This document shows, piece by piece, positions 17,592 to 26,458 of a stretch of 50,028 nt of DNA. Origin of the DNA: Streptomyces sp. SID14478 (lineage in GTDB: Bacteria > Actinomycetota > Actinomycetes > Streptomycetales > Streptomycetaceae). Position 1 is the stretch's first letter; every line of letters begins with the position of its first letter. The notes below the pieces were generated by a model, which saw nothing but the letters and a program-made list of their open reading frames with translations, had not been told where the DNA came from and did not search any database. The translations under genes were made by a program, and so were the position numbers. Where the stretch lies: the NCBI RefSeq assembly GCF_010548525.1, contig NZ_JAAGMG010000384.1:1-50028 (forward strand). Reading direction: 5' to 3'.

Positions 17592-17715
17592 TTACCTCTG
17601 CCTCTCTTCAGACCGGGCCAAAGAGCCCGGAACCCGGAATCCTCCGAGTGCCCCCGCTCAGGGAAGGTAAGGCGTCGTCACCTTCGCCGCCCGTGCGTCG
17701 CTGCGGAGGTCACGC

Positions 17716-18237
17716 TCATGAACGAGGTCCGGATGCGCCGGAACCGTCCGTCTCGGTCTCCGTGTAGCGTCCCCTGGCCCAGAGGGGCAGCAGGAACCAA
17801 CACAGCACGTACCAGGCGAGGATGGCCCCGACGAGGAACGGCACGATCCAGTCATGCATCGCGACCCGCAGGATGAGCAGGAGTGCCGAGGTCAGCGTGC
17901 ACAGGAGCAGCACGAGGCCGACCATGGTGAGACGTGAGGCCCAACGCACCGCCTGCGCCTTGATCCGGCGCCCGCTCACGAGCCGGTGGAACGCGACCGG
18001 CCCGATCAACGCGCCGGTGGAGGCCGAACCGAGCAGGACCGTGACGACGTAGATGGTGCGATCGGTGTCGGACAGCTCCGGGAAGCGCGGGGTGAAGACC
18101 ACGGTGAGCAGGAACCCGAAGAGGATCTGGACCCCTGTGAGAGCCACCCGCATCTCCTGGACGAGGTCCATCCACATCCGGTCCGCTCGCTGGTCGACGG
18201 ACTCCCTGCGACCGCGCTCAGGATTCAGCGCGCCCAT
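17716..18237 (-). CDS. DUF6328-like integral membrane protein
   Basis: 173 residues. ATG 18237 has gggag 4 nt upstream, which decides it over the longer frame to 18414. After a charged N-terminus comes the pattern (D/E)-R-x-D-R-x-W-x-D-L-(V/L)-Q-E-(M/L)-R-V-x-x-T-G-V-Q-I-L-F-x-F-L-L-T, which I associate with DUF6328. Four hydrophobic helices follow, ending with a basic tail. The family has no known function. The upstream 18238-18456 stretch carries no other gene and should contain the promoter. Confidence 0.8.
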   Translation of the reverse strand: MGALNPERGRRESVDQRADRMWMDLVQEMRVALTGVQILFGFLLTVVFTPRFPELSDTDRTIYVVTVLLGSASTGALIGPVAFHRLVSGRRIKAQAVRWASRLTMVGLVLLLCTLTSALLLILRVAMHDWIVPFLVGAILAWYVLCWFLLPLWARGRYTETETDGSGASGPRS

Positions 18238-18456
18238 GCTTCTCCCATGGCTCGTCCGCCTCTCCCCGCCGGCACCGTCACCGACGGGTGTCGCTTTCGG
18301 GCCTGCTTCCTCTTCGGAATATGTCCCGGATCCGACGCGGCGGCCAGTCCAGCGCGCCTGGATCTGATGCGAGCCGACGCCGGCGGCAGGGGCCGCGGAG
18401 GTGTACGCAGACACGGGTGGGCTGCGGGAAGGCCCTCGACGCCCCCTCGGGCATGA

Positions 18457-18494
18457 CTGATCCCGGCGGCCCTGTACCGGGGCGCCGGGATCAG
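18457..18494. terminator. Terminator-type hairpin, 12-bp perfect stem
   Basis: CTGATCCCGGCG at 18457-18468 pairs with CGCCGGGATCAG at 18483-18494 around a 14-nt loop. It begins 10 bp after the stop of the minus-strand gene at 18505. Confidence 0.7.
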
Positions 18495-18504
18495 GTTGTT
18501 CAGG

Positions 18505-18747
18505 TCAGGCCGACGGCTCGTCGGGCACGGGATGGTCCGTCTTCGAGCCACCGGGCGGCGGATCGCCGCGATGGTCGGGCTCGGCCTCGTCGGGCTGCGT
18601 CTGGCCTTCTTCGGGGTGACCCTGCACGTCGAGAGGGTCCTCTTCGTGTGCTCCGGCCTGCTGGTCGGGAAGATCGCGGGGCACGGCGGGCGGACGCTTG
18701 CCGGGGGTCTCGGGGCGCACCTCGGGGTCGGGTGGTTGCCTGGTCAT
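18505..18747 (-). CDS. Small proline-rich acidic disordered protein
   Basis: 80 residues. ATG 18747 follows aaaggg. The whole sequence is Pro, Asp, Glu and Gly with almost no hydrophobic residue, so it is predicted to be intrinsically disordered. No domain is visible. It has a good ribosome site and a strong terminator directly after it, which supports a real gene. Similar short disordered proteins occur near stress genes in Streptomyces; a protective or linker role would be guesswork. Confidence 0.55.
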   Translation of the reverse strand: MTRQPPDPEVRPETPGKRPPAVPRDLPDQQAGAHEEDPLDVQGHPEEGQTQPDEAEPDHRGDPPPGGSKTDHPVPDEPSA

Positions 18748-18950
18748 GTCTGCCCTTTCCGTGCTGGAGCGGTGGAACGCGTTCGGCTTCTCTGTGCGAG
18801 TTCTCTGTGCGAGCCGGATGTTGCTCACGGCCGAGCCTCGGGTCCCCTGGGCCCTCGGCGTTCAAACGCGGCGCCACCTCGGCGGAACCATGTCCGCGCC
18901 GCGCAACCGCTCGGGTACGGGTACGGCTCGTCCCGCGCTCCTGCGTCGTC

Positions 18951-19517
18951 TCAGATGCGGCCGAGCTGTTCGCGGATCGCCGTCACGAAGTCGTCCAGGT
19001 CCTTCGGGGTGCGGGAGGTGATCAGCGGGAAGCCGCCCTCCGTGTCCACGACGACCGCCTCGTCCACCCACGCCTTGGCGCCGGCGTTGGTGATGTCGGT
19101 GCGCAGGGACGGGTACGAGGTGAGGGTCTTGCCCCGCAGCACGTCGGCCTCCACCAGCGCCCACGGGCCGTGGCAGATGGCGGCGACGGGACGGCCGTTC
19201 GCGACGAACGCCTTCACGGTGTCGACGGCGGCCTCCTCCAGGCGCAGGTGGTCGGCGTTGAGCGTGCCGCCGGGGATGAGCAGGAGGTCGTGCGGGGCAG
19301 CGCCCAGCGCCTCGTAGGACACGTCCGGGTCCACGCTCTCACCGGGGTCCTTGTCCCCCTGCAGCGTCTGCACCGGGTCCGTGCTCACGGCGGCGACGGT
19401 GACGTCGACGCCGTCCTTGCGCAACTCCCGCAGCGGGACGAGCAGTTCGTCCTGTTCGACACCGTAGTTGGTGACGAGGGCGAGGACGCTGCGGCCTTCG
19501 AGTCGTCGGTCGGTCAT
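18951..19517 (-). CDS. PfpI/DJ-1-type protein (type 1 glutamine amidotransferase-like)
   Basis: 188 residues. ATG 19517 is preferred over GTG 19526 because an aaagg lies 9 nt upstream. The nucleophile elbow A-I-C-H-G-P-W at about 113-119 and the preceding I-P-G-G-T identify the PfpI/YhbO branch of the DJ-1 superfamily, linked to stress resistance and, in some members, protease or deglycase activity. It lies 98 bp after the LLM oxidoreductase on the same strand. The 203 bp after it hold no gene. Confidence 0.9.
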   Translation of the reverse strand: MTDRRLEGRSVLALVTNYGVEQDELLVPLRELRKDGVDVTVAAVSTDPVQTLQGDKDPGESVDPDVSYEALGAAPHDLLLIPGGTLNADHLRLEEAAVDTVKAFVANGRPVAAICHGPWALVEADVLRGKTLTSYPSLRTDITNAGAKAWVDEAVVVDTEGGFPLITSRTPKDLDDFVTAIREQLGRI

Positions 19518-19615
19518 GGAGTGCACCTTTCTGCGCGGAGTGTGCCGGATGCGGGAGCGCCGCCACGGTCTCGGCGGGCTCCGGCTCTTTCATCCGGCCA
19601 GGTAGGGGGTCAGGG

Positions 19616-20575
19616 TCAGCGGGCGTCCAGCCGCGGAAGGACCTCGCTGCGATAGAAGTCGAAGAAGCCCTGCTGGTCGGGCCCGATCTGGCCGACGTAC
19701 ACCTCGTCGAATCCCGCGTCGACGTAGGTCGCCACGGCGCGGACGTGTTCGTCCACGTCGTTGCCGCAGACCATGCCGTCGGCCACGGCCTCCTCGGTCA
19801 CGAGCGTCGCGGCCTGCTCGAAGTGAGCGGGGTCGGGCAGCACTTGACCGAGTTCGCCCGGCAGGAACTGGGTGGGCCACAGCCGATGGGCCGTCTTGAC
19901 CGCTTGGGCCCGGTCGGGGCCCCAGCACACCTTCATGCCGCCGAGGATCGGCTTCTGGCCGCCTCCTGCGCGCCGGAACTGGCCCACCAGATCGGCCTCG
20001 GGGGTCATCGTGACGAACCCGTCCCCGATCCGGCCGGCCAATGCCGCCGCCTTGGGACCGAACCCGGAGACGTAGATCGGCACGGGCTCGTCGGGCACCG
20101 TGTACAGACGGGCGTTCTCCACCGTGTAGTGCTTGCCGCGGTGGGTGATCTCCTCGCCGCTCTGCAGGCTCCGGATGACCTGGACCGCCTCCTCCAGCAT
20201 CTCCAGGCGCACATCGACAGCCGGCCAGGGGTCACCGAGAATGTGCTCGTTGAGCGCCTCACCGCTGCCCACACCGAATCGGAAACGGTTGCTCGTCAGG
20301 ACCCCCGAGGTCGCGACGGCCTGAGCGGTGACCGCCGGGTGCATCCGAACGGTGGGGCAGGTGACGAACGTCGTCACGGGCAGTGACGTCGCCTGGGCGA
20401 GCGCGCCGATCATCGACCACACGAAGGGGCTCTGCCCCTGCTCACCCGTCCACGGGTGGTAGTGATCGGAGAGCGCCAGGCCGGTGAATCCGGCCTGTTC
20501 CGCGGCGCGAGCCTGCTCCAGCAGCTCGGCCGGCGTGAACTCCTCGCTCGCCAGGAAGTATCCGAAACGCGCCAT
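19616..20575 (-). CDS. F420-type LLM-class oxidoreductase
   Basis: 319 residues. ATG 20575 follows gagga. The N-terminus M-A-R-F-G-Y-F-L-A-S-E-E-F-T-P, L-S-D-H-Y-H-P-W, and G-V-G-S-G-E-A-L-N-E-H-I motifs are those of the F420-dependent glucose-6-phosphate dehydrogenase-like luciferase-like monooxygenases (TIGR03557 type). They use the deazaflavin F420, a cofactor that actinomycetes make. Substrate unknown. The upstream 461 bp have no gene, so its promoter must lie there. Confidence 0.9.
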   Translation of the reverse strand: MARFGYFLASEEFTPAELLEQARAAEQAGFTGLALSDHYHPWTGEQGQSPFVWSMIGALAQATSLPVTTFVTCPTVRMHPAVTAQAVATSGVLTSNRFRFGVGSGEALNEHILGDPWPAVDVRLEMLEEAVQVIRSLQSGEEITHRGKHYTVENARLYTVPDEPVPIYVSGFGPKAAALAGRIGDGFVTMTPEADLVGQFRRAGGGQKPILGGMKVCWGPDRAQAVKTAHRLWPTQFLPGELGQVLPDPAHFEQAATLVTEEAVADGMVCGNDVDEHVRAVATYVDAGFDEVYVGQIGPDQQGFFDFYRSEVLPRLDAR

Positions 20576-21036
20576 TGCCTGCTCCTCACTGCGTTGTAGC
20601 TCGCCACGCCGCCGCTTCGTGGGCTGTTCGCGCGCCCGGCAGTAACCCGGGCCCGGTCCGGCGGGGGGCGCGTGGCTTCCTCGGCGCACCCTCATCAGCC
20701 TGCGCGATCCCGGCGAACGGCACCACACGAGGGGGTTCGAGAGGCCCGTGTACCCAGCGGTCGCCACCCGAATCGAGGAAGAGGCTCCAGGTCACCGGGC
20801 CTGTCACCCCGCGCCCGGCCCGCAGCCGGCTGCCCCAGGAGCCCCGTCGCGTACGCCCGTCGCGGATACGCGAGGACCGGCGACGCCCGCGGACCGGCCC
20901 CGTCAGACCTTCCTCCCGCCGGGGAAGGCAGGATCGCCGCAATGCCGGGGGGCACGGGGTCACCAGAGCGCGGGGCCCACCGTCCGGCTGTGAGGAGGTG
21001 CCAGGACAAGCGGACGCGGGCCACGCCGCATGAGGG
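20576..21036. other. 461-bp stretch without a gene
   Basis: Several overlapping frames are open on both strands, as expected at this GC content, but none has a ribosome site, a recognisable protein or a consistent codon bias. It presumably contains the promoter of the LLM oxidoreductase and the 3' end of the terD transcript. Confidence 0.5.
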
Positions 21037-21612
21037 TCAGACCTGTACGCCGAAGTCCTGGGCGATCCCCCGCAGTCCGGACGCGTAGCCCTGGCCGACC
21101 GCGCGGAACTTCCACTCCGCCCCGTGCCGGTACAGCTCGCCGAAGAGCATCGCCGTCTCGGTGGAAGCGTCCTCGGACAGGTCGTAGCGGGCGATCTCGG
21201 CGCCGCCCGCCTGGTTCACGACGCGGATGAACGCGTTGCGGACCTGGCCGAAACTCTGCCCGCGCGCTTCGGCGTCGTGGATCGACACCGGGAAGACGAT
21301 CTTGTCGACCTCGGCGGGCACGGCCGCCAGGTTCACCTTGACGCTCTCGTCGTCGCCCTCGCCCTCACCCGTGAGATTGTCGCCGGTGTGCTCGACCGAG
21401 CCGTCCGGGCTGGCGAGGTTGTTGTAGAAGACGAAGTGCTGGTCCGAGAGCACCTTTCCGGACGCGTCGCACAGCAGGGCGCTCGCGTCGAGGTCGTAGT
21501 CGGCACCCGTCGTGGTCCGCACGTCCCAGCCCAGGCCCACCAGGACCGCTGTCAGGCCCGGCGCCTCCTTGCTCAGGGACACGTTGCCGCCCTTGCCCAG
21601 GGAAACTCCCAC
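21037..21612 (-). CDS. terD: TerD-family stress protein
   Basis: 191 residues. The track frame begins at ATG 21627, but GGAGG at 21621-21625 sits 8 nt before a GTG at 21612, and translation from there begins [13 protein letters not shown], the classic TerD start. The Ca2+-binding acidic residues (D-Y-D-L-D-A-S; G-E-G-D-D-E-S) are present. TerD proteins are linked to tellurite, phage and oxidative stress, usually in larger ter clusters. Here only one copy is seen, divergent from the tatB-like gene, with a perfect palindrome between them. Confidence 0.93.
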   Translation of the reverse strand: MGVSLGKGGNVSLSKEAPGLTAVLVGLGWDVRTTTGADYDLDASALLCDASGKVLSDQHFVFYNNLASPDGSVEHTGDNLTGEGEGDDESVKVNLAAVPAEVDKIVFPVSIHDAEARGQSFGQVRNAFIRVVNQAGGAEIARYDLSEDASTETAMLFGELYRHGAEWKFRAVGQGYASGLRGIAQDFGVQV

Positions 21613-21694
21613 CGCTGCTACCTCCATCGTTCGAGCCGTCGGTCACGGCGTGCTGCCACCCGGGACAACGCGCATGCCACGGCAATGGTTCCAT

Positions 21695-21708
21695 TGATTG
21701 CGCAATCA
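21695..21708. promoter_or_regulatory. 14-bp perfect palindrome between terD and tatB-like gene
   Basis: TGATTGCGCAATCA at 21695-21708. Its core ATTGCGCAA recurs at 22296-22304, in the other divergent promoter of this cluster. It is a candidate repressor site for both directions. Confidence 0.5.
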
Positions 21709-21761
21709 CTAAAGCTTCATGTAGGGCACAGGCCTACACCCACCACCACAAGGAGTACCCG

Positions 21762-22009
21762 ATGTTCTCGGACGTGGGCCCCCTGGAGACGGTCACGATC
21801 GCGGCCATCGGAGGCAGCCTCATGCTCGGGCCGGACAGACTGCCGGAGTTCCTGCAGAACGCGGGCCGTACGGTGCGCAGACTCCGCAAGTTCCCCGAGA
21901 GCGCCCAGCAGGAGGCCGCCCCGAACTCGGCCCGGGATCCGAGGAGTTCGATGTCCGCGGCCTGCGCCCGATGACCTTCGTGCGCAAGCACGCCCTGACC
22001 GGCCGTGGC
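21762..22009 (+). pseudogene. tatB-like gene with single-base frameshift
   Basis: ATG 21762 follows aggag at 21751-21755. The first ~53 residues are typical TatB: M-F-S-D-V-G-P-L-E, a helix with G-P-D-R-L-P, and an amphipathic R-T-V-R-R-L-R-K-F stretch. The frame then degenerates and stops at 21974. From about 21923 the -1 frame resumes the family: E-E-F-D-V-R-G-L-R-P-M-T-F-V-R-K-H, like the D-L-N-P-K-T-F-I-R-K end of actinobacterial TatB. One missing base in the CCCC run at 21919-21922 explains the break. In the restored frame no stop occurs before the convergent tatA, so the original end is unclear. Real pseudogene or sequencing error; the N-terminal fragment might still insert in the membrane. 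Confidence 0.75.
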
Positions 22010-22222
22010 TCAGCGAACGGCGCCGGGCTCGTCGGCCGCGGCCTTCGCGGGCTCCGCCGTCCGCACCCCCTCCTCCTTCATGGCCTTGGTCTCGCTCTTG
22101 AGGATGCGCAGCGACTTGCCCAGCGAGCGGGCTGTGTCGGGCAGCTTCTTCGAGCCGAAGAGCAAGATGACCACCAAGGCCAGGATCAGCAGGTGCCAGG
22201 GCTCAAGGGCGTTGCGGAACAC
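22010..22222 (-). CDS. tatA: TatA-type twin-arginine translocase subunit
   Basis: 70 residues. GTG 22222 is preceded by gaggt about 8 nt upstream; the earlier ATG frame to 22285 adds an Arg-rich leader with no ribosome site. The sequence is a short N-terminus, one transmembrane helix ([13 protein letters not shown]), the F-G-S-K-K-L-P hinge and an amphipathic helix [12 protein letters not shown]. This is an additional TatA-like protein; the housekeeping tatAC pair of actinomycetes is usually elsewhere. It is convergent with the broken tatB-like gene and divergent from the LCP gene. Confidence 0.88.
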   Translation of the reverse strand: MFRNALEPWHLLILALVVILLFGSKKLPDTARSLGKSLRILKSETKAMKEEGVRTAEPAKAAADEPGAVR

Positions 22223-22295
22223 GGAGTCCACCTCTCGTCGCATTGCTCGCGCCGGAGCGCGGCGGATGCGCCGCGCTCTCAGCATTACTTGCTAC

Positions 22296-22304
22296 ATTGC
22301 GCAA
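22296..22304. promoter_or_regulatory. ATTGCGCAA site between tatA and the LCP gene
   Basis: ATTGCGCAA, the core of the palindrome at 21695-21708, lies in the AT-richer centre of the divergent promoter region, 62 bp before the LCP start and 74 bp before the tatA start. A minus-strand TTGTAC (22311-22306) could be a -35 for tatA. Confidence 0.4.
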
Positions 22305-22366
22305 CCGTACAACCTTGGGGTGGCGCCGGTCTCCCCTGACAAGACCCACACGACGAAGGCCCGTAC

Positions 22367-23869
22367 ATGACGCAGACCTCCGAGGCACGGGCCGCACGTG
22401 CCCGGCACAGAGCCACGTCCTCGCGCCGCCGGCTGCGGATCGCACTCACCACGGGGCTGGCGGTCCTCGTCCTGGTGACGGCCGGCGCGGGCTGGCTGTA
22501 CCTGAAGCTCAACGGCAGTATCGACACCTTCGGCGCGGACGGCGTGTCCAAGAACCGTCCCGACGCCGAGGCATCGAAGGGCGAGAACGTCCTGGTCATC
22601 GGCACCGATGCCCGCACCGGCGGCAACAGCGCTCTGGGCGGCGGCGACAAGCGCGACATCGGACGCTCCGACACCGCGTTCCTGCTGCACGTCTACGCCG
22701 ACCACCGGCACGCCGTCGGTGTCTCCCTGCCCCGCGACACCCTCGTGACCGTCCCGCCGTGCAGACTCCCCGACGGCTCGTGGAGCAGGACGCAGCCGAA
22801 CGTGATGTTCAACTCTGCCTACGCGATGGGCAACACGGCCGAAGGCAACCCCGCTTGCACCCAGAACACGGTGGAGGAACTGACCGGGCTGCGGGTCGAC
22901 CACACCGTCGTCGTCGACTTCATGGGCTTCTCGAAACTCACCGATGTCGTCGGCGGCGTGAAGGTGTGCCTGCCGAACGACATCCACCAGAACGACCTCG
23001 ATCCGAACCGCACCTCCCCGGGCAGGCTCGTCTTCAAGAAGGGCGAGCAGACCGTCGCGGGACAGCAAGCCCTCGACTACGTCCGCATCCGGCACGGCAT
23101 AGGTGACGGCTCCGACATCGGCCGCATCAAGCGTCAGCAGGCCTTCGTCTCCAGCCTCCTGACCAAGATCAAGGACGACGGCTTCACGCCCGCCAGGCTG
23201 CTGCCGCTCGCCGACGCCGCCACCAAGTCCATGACCGTGGACCCCGGACTCGGCTCCGCGGACAAGCTGCTGAAGTTCGCGATGTCGCTCAAGAACATCG
23301 ACCTGCACAACACCAAATTCGTCACCATCCCGTGGCGGTACCAGGGCAACCGCGTCGCCGTCGTCCAGCCCGACGCGGACGCGCTGTGGGCGGCGCTCAA
23401 GGACGACCGCACCCTCGACGGCAAGAACGCCGGCGCGAAGAGGAGCGGCGGGCCCACCGCATCCGCAGCGCCTGCGGCAAGCGCCGCCGGCGAGATCTCG
23501 GGCCGGGGCATCTCCGTCGCCGTCTCCAACGGCACCACCACGCGAGGTCTCGCCGCACGGGCCGCCGACCGCCTCACCGAGCACGGCTTCACCGTCACCG
23601 GCACCGGCAACGCCTCCTCCCGGCACCGCGCCACCACGACGATCACCTACGGCCCCGGGCAGAAGGCCGACGCCCAGGTGCTCGTCGGCCTCTTCCCCGG
23701 CGCCGAACTTACCGCCGGCACCGGCTCAGGCCTCGGCGTCGCCCTCGGCTCGGACTACTCCCCCGCCGCCACAACCGCCTCCGCGCCCCCGAAGGCCCTG
23801 CCCTCCCGCGTGGCCGACGGCGCACGTTCGGCCGATGAGGACATCTGCTCGAACCTGTCCTACGGCTGA
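22367..23869 (+). CDS. LytR-CpsA-Psr (LCP) family cell-envelope glycopolymer transferase
   Basis: 500 residues. ATG 22367 with gaagg upstream. A basic N-terminus and one membrane helix (about 23-45) lead to an extracytoplasmic LCP domain at about 75-270 with S-L-P-R-D-T-L, the D-Y-V-R-I-R-H and G-R-I-K-R-Q-Q-A-F motifs containing the conserved arginines and aspartates that hold the polyprenyl phosphate. A LytR_C domain follows at about 365-450. The tail ends E-D-I-C-S-N-L-S-Y-G, a common end in Streptomyces LCP proteins, so the stop at 23869 is trusted. LCP enzymes attach glycopolymers to peptidoglycan. Its last 144 bp overlap the convergent mgtA frame. Confidence 0.93.
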   Translation: MTQTSEARAARARHRATSSRRRLRIALTTGLAVLVLVTAGAGWLYLKLNGSIDTFGADGVSKNRPDAEASKGENVLVIGTDARTGGNSALGGGDKRDIGRSDTAFLLHVYADHRHAVGVSLPRDTLVTVPPCRLPDGSWSRTQPNVMFNSAYAMGNTAEGNPACTQNTVEELTGLRVDHTVVVDFMGFSKLTDVVGGVKVCLPNDIHQNDLDPNRTSPGRLVFKKGEQTVAGQQALDYVRIRHGIGDGSDIGRIKRQQAFVSSLLTKIKDDGFTPARLLPLADAATKSMTVDPGLGSADKLLKFAMSLKNIDLHNTKFVTIPWRYQGNRVAVVQPDADALWAALKDDRTLDGKNAGAKRSGGPTASAAPAASAAGEISGRGISVAVSNGTTTRGLAARAADRLTEHGFTVTGTGNASSRHRATTTITYGPGQKADAQVLVGLFPGAELTAGTGSGLGVALGSDYSPAATTASAPPKALPSRVADGARSADEDICSNLSYG

Positions 23870-26458
23870 ACCCCGCGCCCGCCTGCCCAGCACGAGCAGT
23901 GCCGCCGCGTACAGCGCGAGGACCGCGGCCAGCAGCAGGTAGTACAGGGCGGGCAGCGACGTCAGGCCCAGGAGCGGACCCAGAGGTGTGAGCGGGACGG
24001 CGAGGCCGATGACGGCGAGACCGGTGGCCGCCCAGCGCACCGGCCCCGGCGTGCGGCCCTCGGCGGTGCGGCGCCCGGTGCGCAGCAGAAGCATGACGAG
24101 GGCCTGGGTCAGCAGGTTCTCGGTGAACCACCCCGCGTGGAAGCCGGCCTGGTCCTCCGGACCGAACGCGCCGGGCAGGCACACGGCGATGACCCCGAAG
24201 GTGGCGAGGTCGGCGAGCGCCCCCAAGCCCCCGAAGCCGGTGAGGGTACGTAGGAAGGCGCGCGGTCGCAGCAAGGTGGGGCGGCGCAGTGCGGCCGGGT
24301 CCGGCCGGTCGTGGGCCAAGGCGAGCTGGGCAGCGTCGAAGCACAGGTTCTGCACGAGGACCTGCGCCGGGAGCATCGGCAGGAACGGCAGCAGCAGCCC
24401 CGCCACGAGCATCGCGATCACGTTGCCCAGGTTGGAGGAGAACGTGATGCGCAGGTACGAGGCGATGTTGGCGCTGGAGCGCCGACCCGCGTCGACCGCG
24501 TGCCCGATGGCGGTGAGGTCCTTCTCTGCGAGCACCACGTCCGCGCTGCGACGGGCCACGTCGACACCGTCGCGCGGGCAGACGCCGACGTCGGCGGCGC
24601 GCAGCGCGGGCAGGTCGTTGACGCCGTCACCGAGGAACCCGGTGGTGTGCCCGCGGGCTCGCAGGGCGCTGACGACGCGGGCCTTGTCGGCGGGGGTGCA
24701 GCGGGCGAACACCGTGGTGCGGTCGGCCAGCCGGGGCAGGTCCTCGTCGCCTAGACCGGCCAGTTGTTCGCCCGTGACGACGTCCCCCGGGTCGATGCCC
24801 AGGTCGCGGCAGGCGCGTGCGGCGGTGGCCGGATGATCGCCGGTGAGCACCTTCAGCGTGACGCCCTGTCCGGTGAGGGCGCGGACGGCGTCCGGCGCAG
24901 TGTCGGCAAGGGCGTCGCGGAAAGCGACGAAGCCGCAGAAGGTCAGGCCGCGTTCGTCGACCGGTGTCCAGGCACGGGTGCGGGCCGCGCGCCGCGCCGT
25001 GGCCACGGCCAGCAGCCGCACCCCGTCGGCGGCCAGGTCAGCGGCGCGCTTCAGCAGTCCGGCGCGCTCCTCCTCGCTCATCGCGCAGCGTTCCAGGACC
25101 TCCGGCACGGCGCCCTTCACCGCGAGGGTCAGGGTGCCGAGCGCGCCGGGTTCGCGTACGACGGCGGTGGCGAGGCGGCGTACGGGATCGAAGGGCAGGG
25201 CGTCGACCCCGTCGTACGCCTCCCAGTCCTCGGGTCCGGTGGCGGCGAGGAGGGCCTCGTCCAGCGGGTCGGGGTCGGCGAGTTCGGCGGTCTGCAGCGT
25301 CCACCAGGCGCAGGCCCCCGCCCAGTGGAGGGCGTCGGGGTCGGTGCGCCCGGCGTCGACGACGGGTTCGTCGCGGGTGAGGGTGCCGGTCTTGTCGACG
25401 CACAGCACGTCGACGGCGCCGAGGTCGTGCAGGGCGGGCAGGCGGCGCACGATGACACCGTGGCTGCGGGCGAGCAGCGACGCGCCGCGGGCCAGGCAGG
25501 TGGTGACGACGACCGGGAGCATCTCGGGCGTCAGGCCGACCGCCACGGCGACGGCGAACGGCAGCGTCTCCAGGCCCCGGCCGCGCAGCGCCGCGTTCGC
25601 CATCAGGACCAGCGGCGGCGTGATCAGCACGAACCGGATGAGCATCCACGAGATGCCGTGCACGCTGCGGTCGAAGGCGCTCGCCGCGCGCCGGTGACCG
25701 GTGCCGCGCACCGCGGCGAACCTGGTGTCCGACCCGGTCGCCACCACGACCGCGGTGCCGCTGCCCGAGGCGACGCTGCTGCCCTGGAAGCACAGGTGGA
25801 CGGTGTCGCCTCCGCGCGGCGCCTCCACCGGCCGCTTCACCACGGGCGCCGACTCCCCGGTCAGCGCCGCCTGTTGCACGGTGAGGCCGTGGGCCCGCAG
25901 CAGCCGCAGGTCGGCGGGGACGAGGTCACCCGGCGCCAGCCGGACCACGTCGCCGGGCACCAGGTCGTCGACCGGGATCTCGCGCACCTGCGGATCGGCC
26001 CCGGCACCGTCCCTGCGCCGCACGCTCGCGGTCCCCGCGACCAGTTCCCGCAGCCCGTGCCCGGCCCGGTCGGCGCGGTACTCGCCGTGCGCACGCAGCG
26101 CACAGCTGACGCTCACCAGGGCGAGGATCACGCAGGCGGTACCCCACGCGGCCACCAGCGCGGAGACGAGCCCGAGGCAGAACAGCACCGCGGTGAACGG
26201 ATCGCGCAGGCCCTGCCGGAACCGCCTGGCCCAGGAGACGCGCCGGGCGGCGGGCAGCGCGTTCGGTCCGTACCGGACCAGCCGGTTCTCGGCCTCGTCC
26301 CCGGTCAGCCCGCGCGGGCTCGTCCCCAGGGCGCGCAGTGTCTGCAGGACGGTCAGGTCGCCGGGGGCGGAGAAGAGGGCGGGGCCGGCCGGGAGTTCGG
26401 AACGCTCCGCGGCGTGCCGGGCGGGATGGTGCGTCGCCACCTCGGCGTCTTCAGGCAC
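23726..26458 (-). CDS. mgtA: MgtA-type Mg2+-translocating P-type ATPase
   Basis: 910 residues from GTG 26458, which overlaps the upstream arsR stop (GTGCCTGA), so translation is coupled. Features: L-T-G-E-S, the phosphorylation loop D-K-T-G-T-L-T, K-G-A, G-D-H-P and G-D-G-V-N-D hinge motifs. The stretch I-S-W-M-L-I-R-F ... V-A-V-G-L-T-P-E-M-L-P is diagnostic of P3B Mg2+ ATPases (MgtA/MgtB) rather than Ca2+, Na+ or heavy-metal pumps. They import Mg2+ at the expense of ATP. The C-terminal ~48 residues after V-L-G-R-R-A-R are glycine-rich and read antisense to the LCP gene; they may be an accidental extension kept because no stop occurs. Confidence 0.93.
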   Translation of the reverse strand: MPEDAEVATHHPARHAAERSELPAGPALFSAPGDLTVLQTLRALGTSPRGLTGDEAENRLVRYGPNALPAARRVSWARRFRQGLRDPFTAVLFCLGLVSALVAAWGTACVILALVSVSCALRAHGEYRADRAGHGLRELVAGTASVRRRDGAGADPQVREIPVDDLVPGDVVRLAPGDLVPADLRLLRAHGLTVQQAALTGESAPVVKRPVEAPRGGDTVHLCFQGSSVASGSGTAVVVATGSDTRFAAVRGTGHRRAASAFDRSVHGISWMLIRFVLITPPLVLMANAALRGRGLETLPFAVAVAVGLTPEMLPVVVTTCLARGASLLARSHGVIVRRLPALHDLGAVDVLCVDKTGTLTRDEPVVDAGRTDPDALHWAGACAWWTLQTAELADPDPLDEALLAATGPEDWEAYDGVDALPFDPVRRLATAVVREPGALGTLTLAVKGAVPEVLERCAMSEEERAGLLKRAADLAADGVRLLAVATARRAARTRAWTPVDERGLTFCGFVAFRDALADTAPDAVRALTGQGVTLKVLTGDHPATAARACRDLGIDPGDVVTGEQLAGLGDEDLPRLADRTTVFARCTPADKARVVSALRARGHTTGFLGDGVNDLPALRAADVGVCPRDGVDVARRSADVVLAEKDLTAIGHAVDAGRRSSANIASYLRITFSSNLGNVIAMLVAGLLLPFLPMLPAQVLVQNLCFDAAQLALAHDRPDPAALRRPTLLRPRAFLRTLTGFGGLGALADLATFGVIAVCLPGAFGPEDQAGFHAGWFTENLLTQALVMLLLRTGRRTAEGRTPGPVRWAATGLAVIGLAVPLTPLGPLLGLTSLPALYYLLLAAVLALYAAALLVLGRRARGSAVGQVRADVLIGRTCAVGHAGGQGLRGRGGGCGGGGVVRAEGDAEA

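Noticed and set aside
19417..19424. TTGCGCAA as a third regulatory site of the terD/tat cluster
   Set aside because: Lies within the PfpI coding region and lacks the flanking symmetry; shows the 8-mer can occur by chance.
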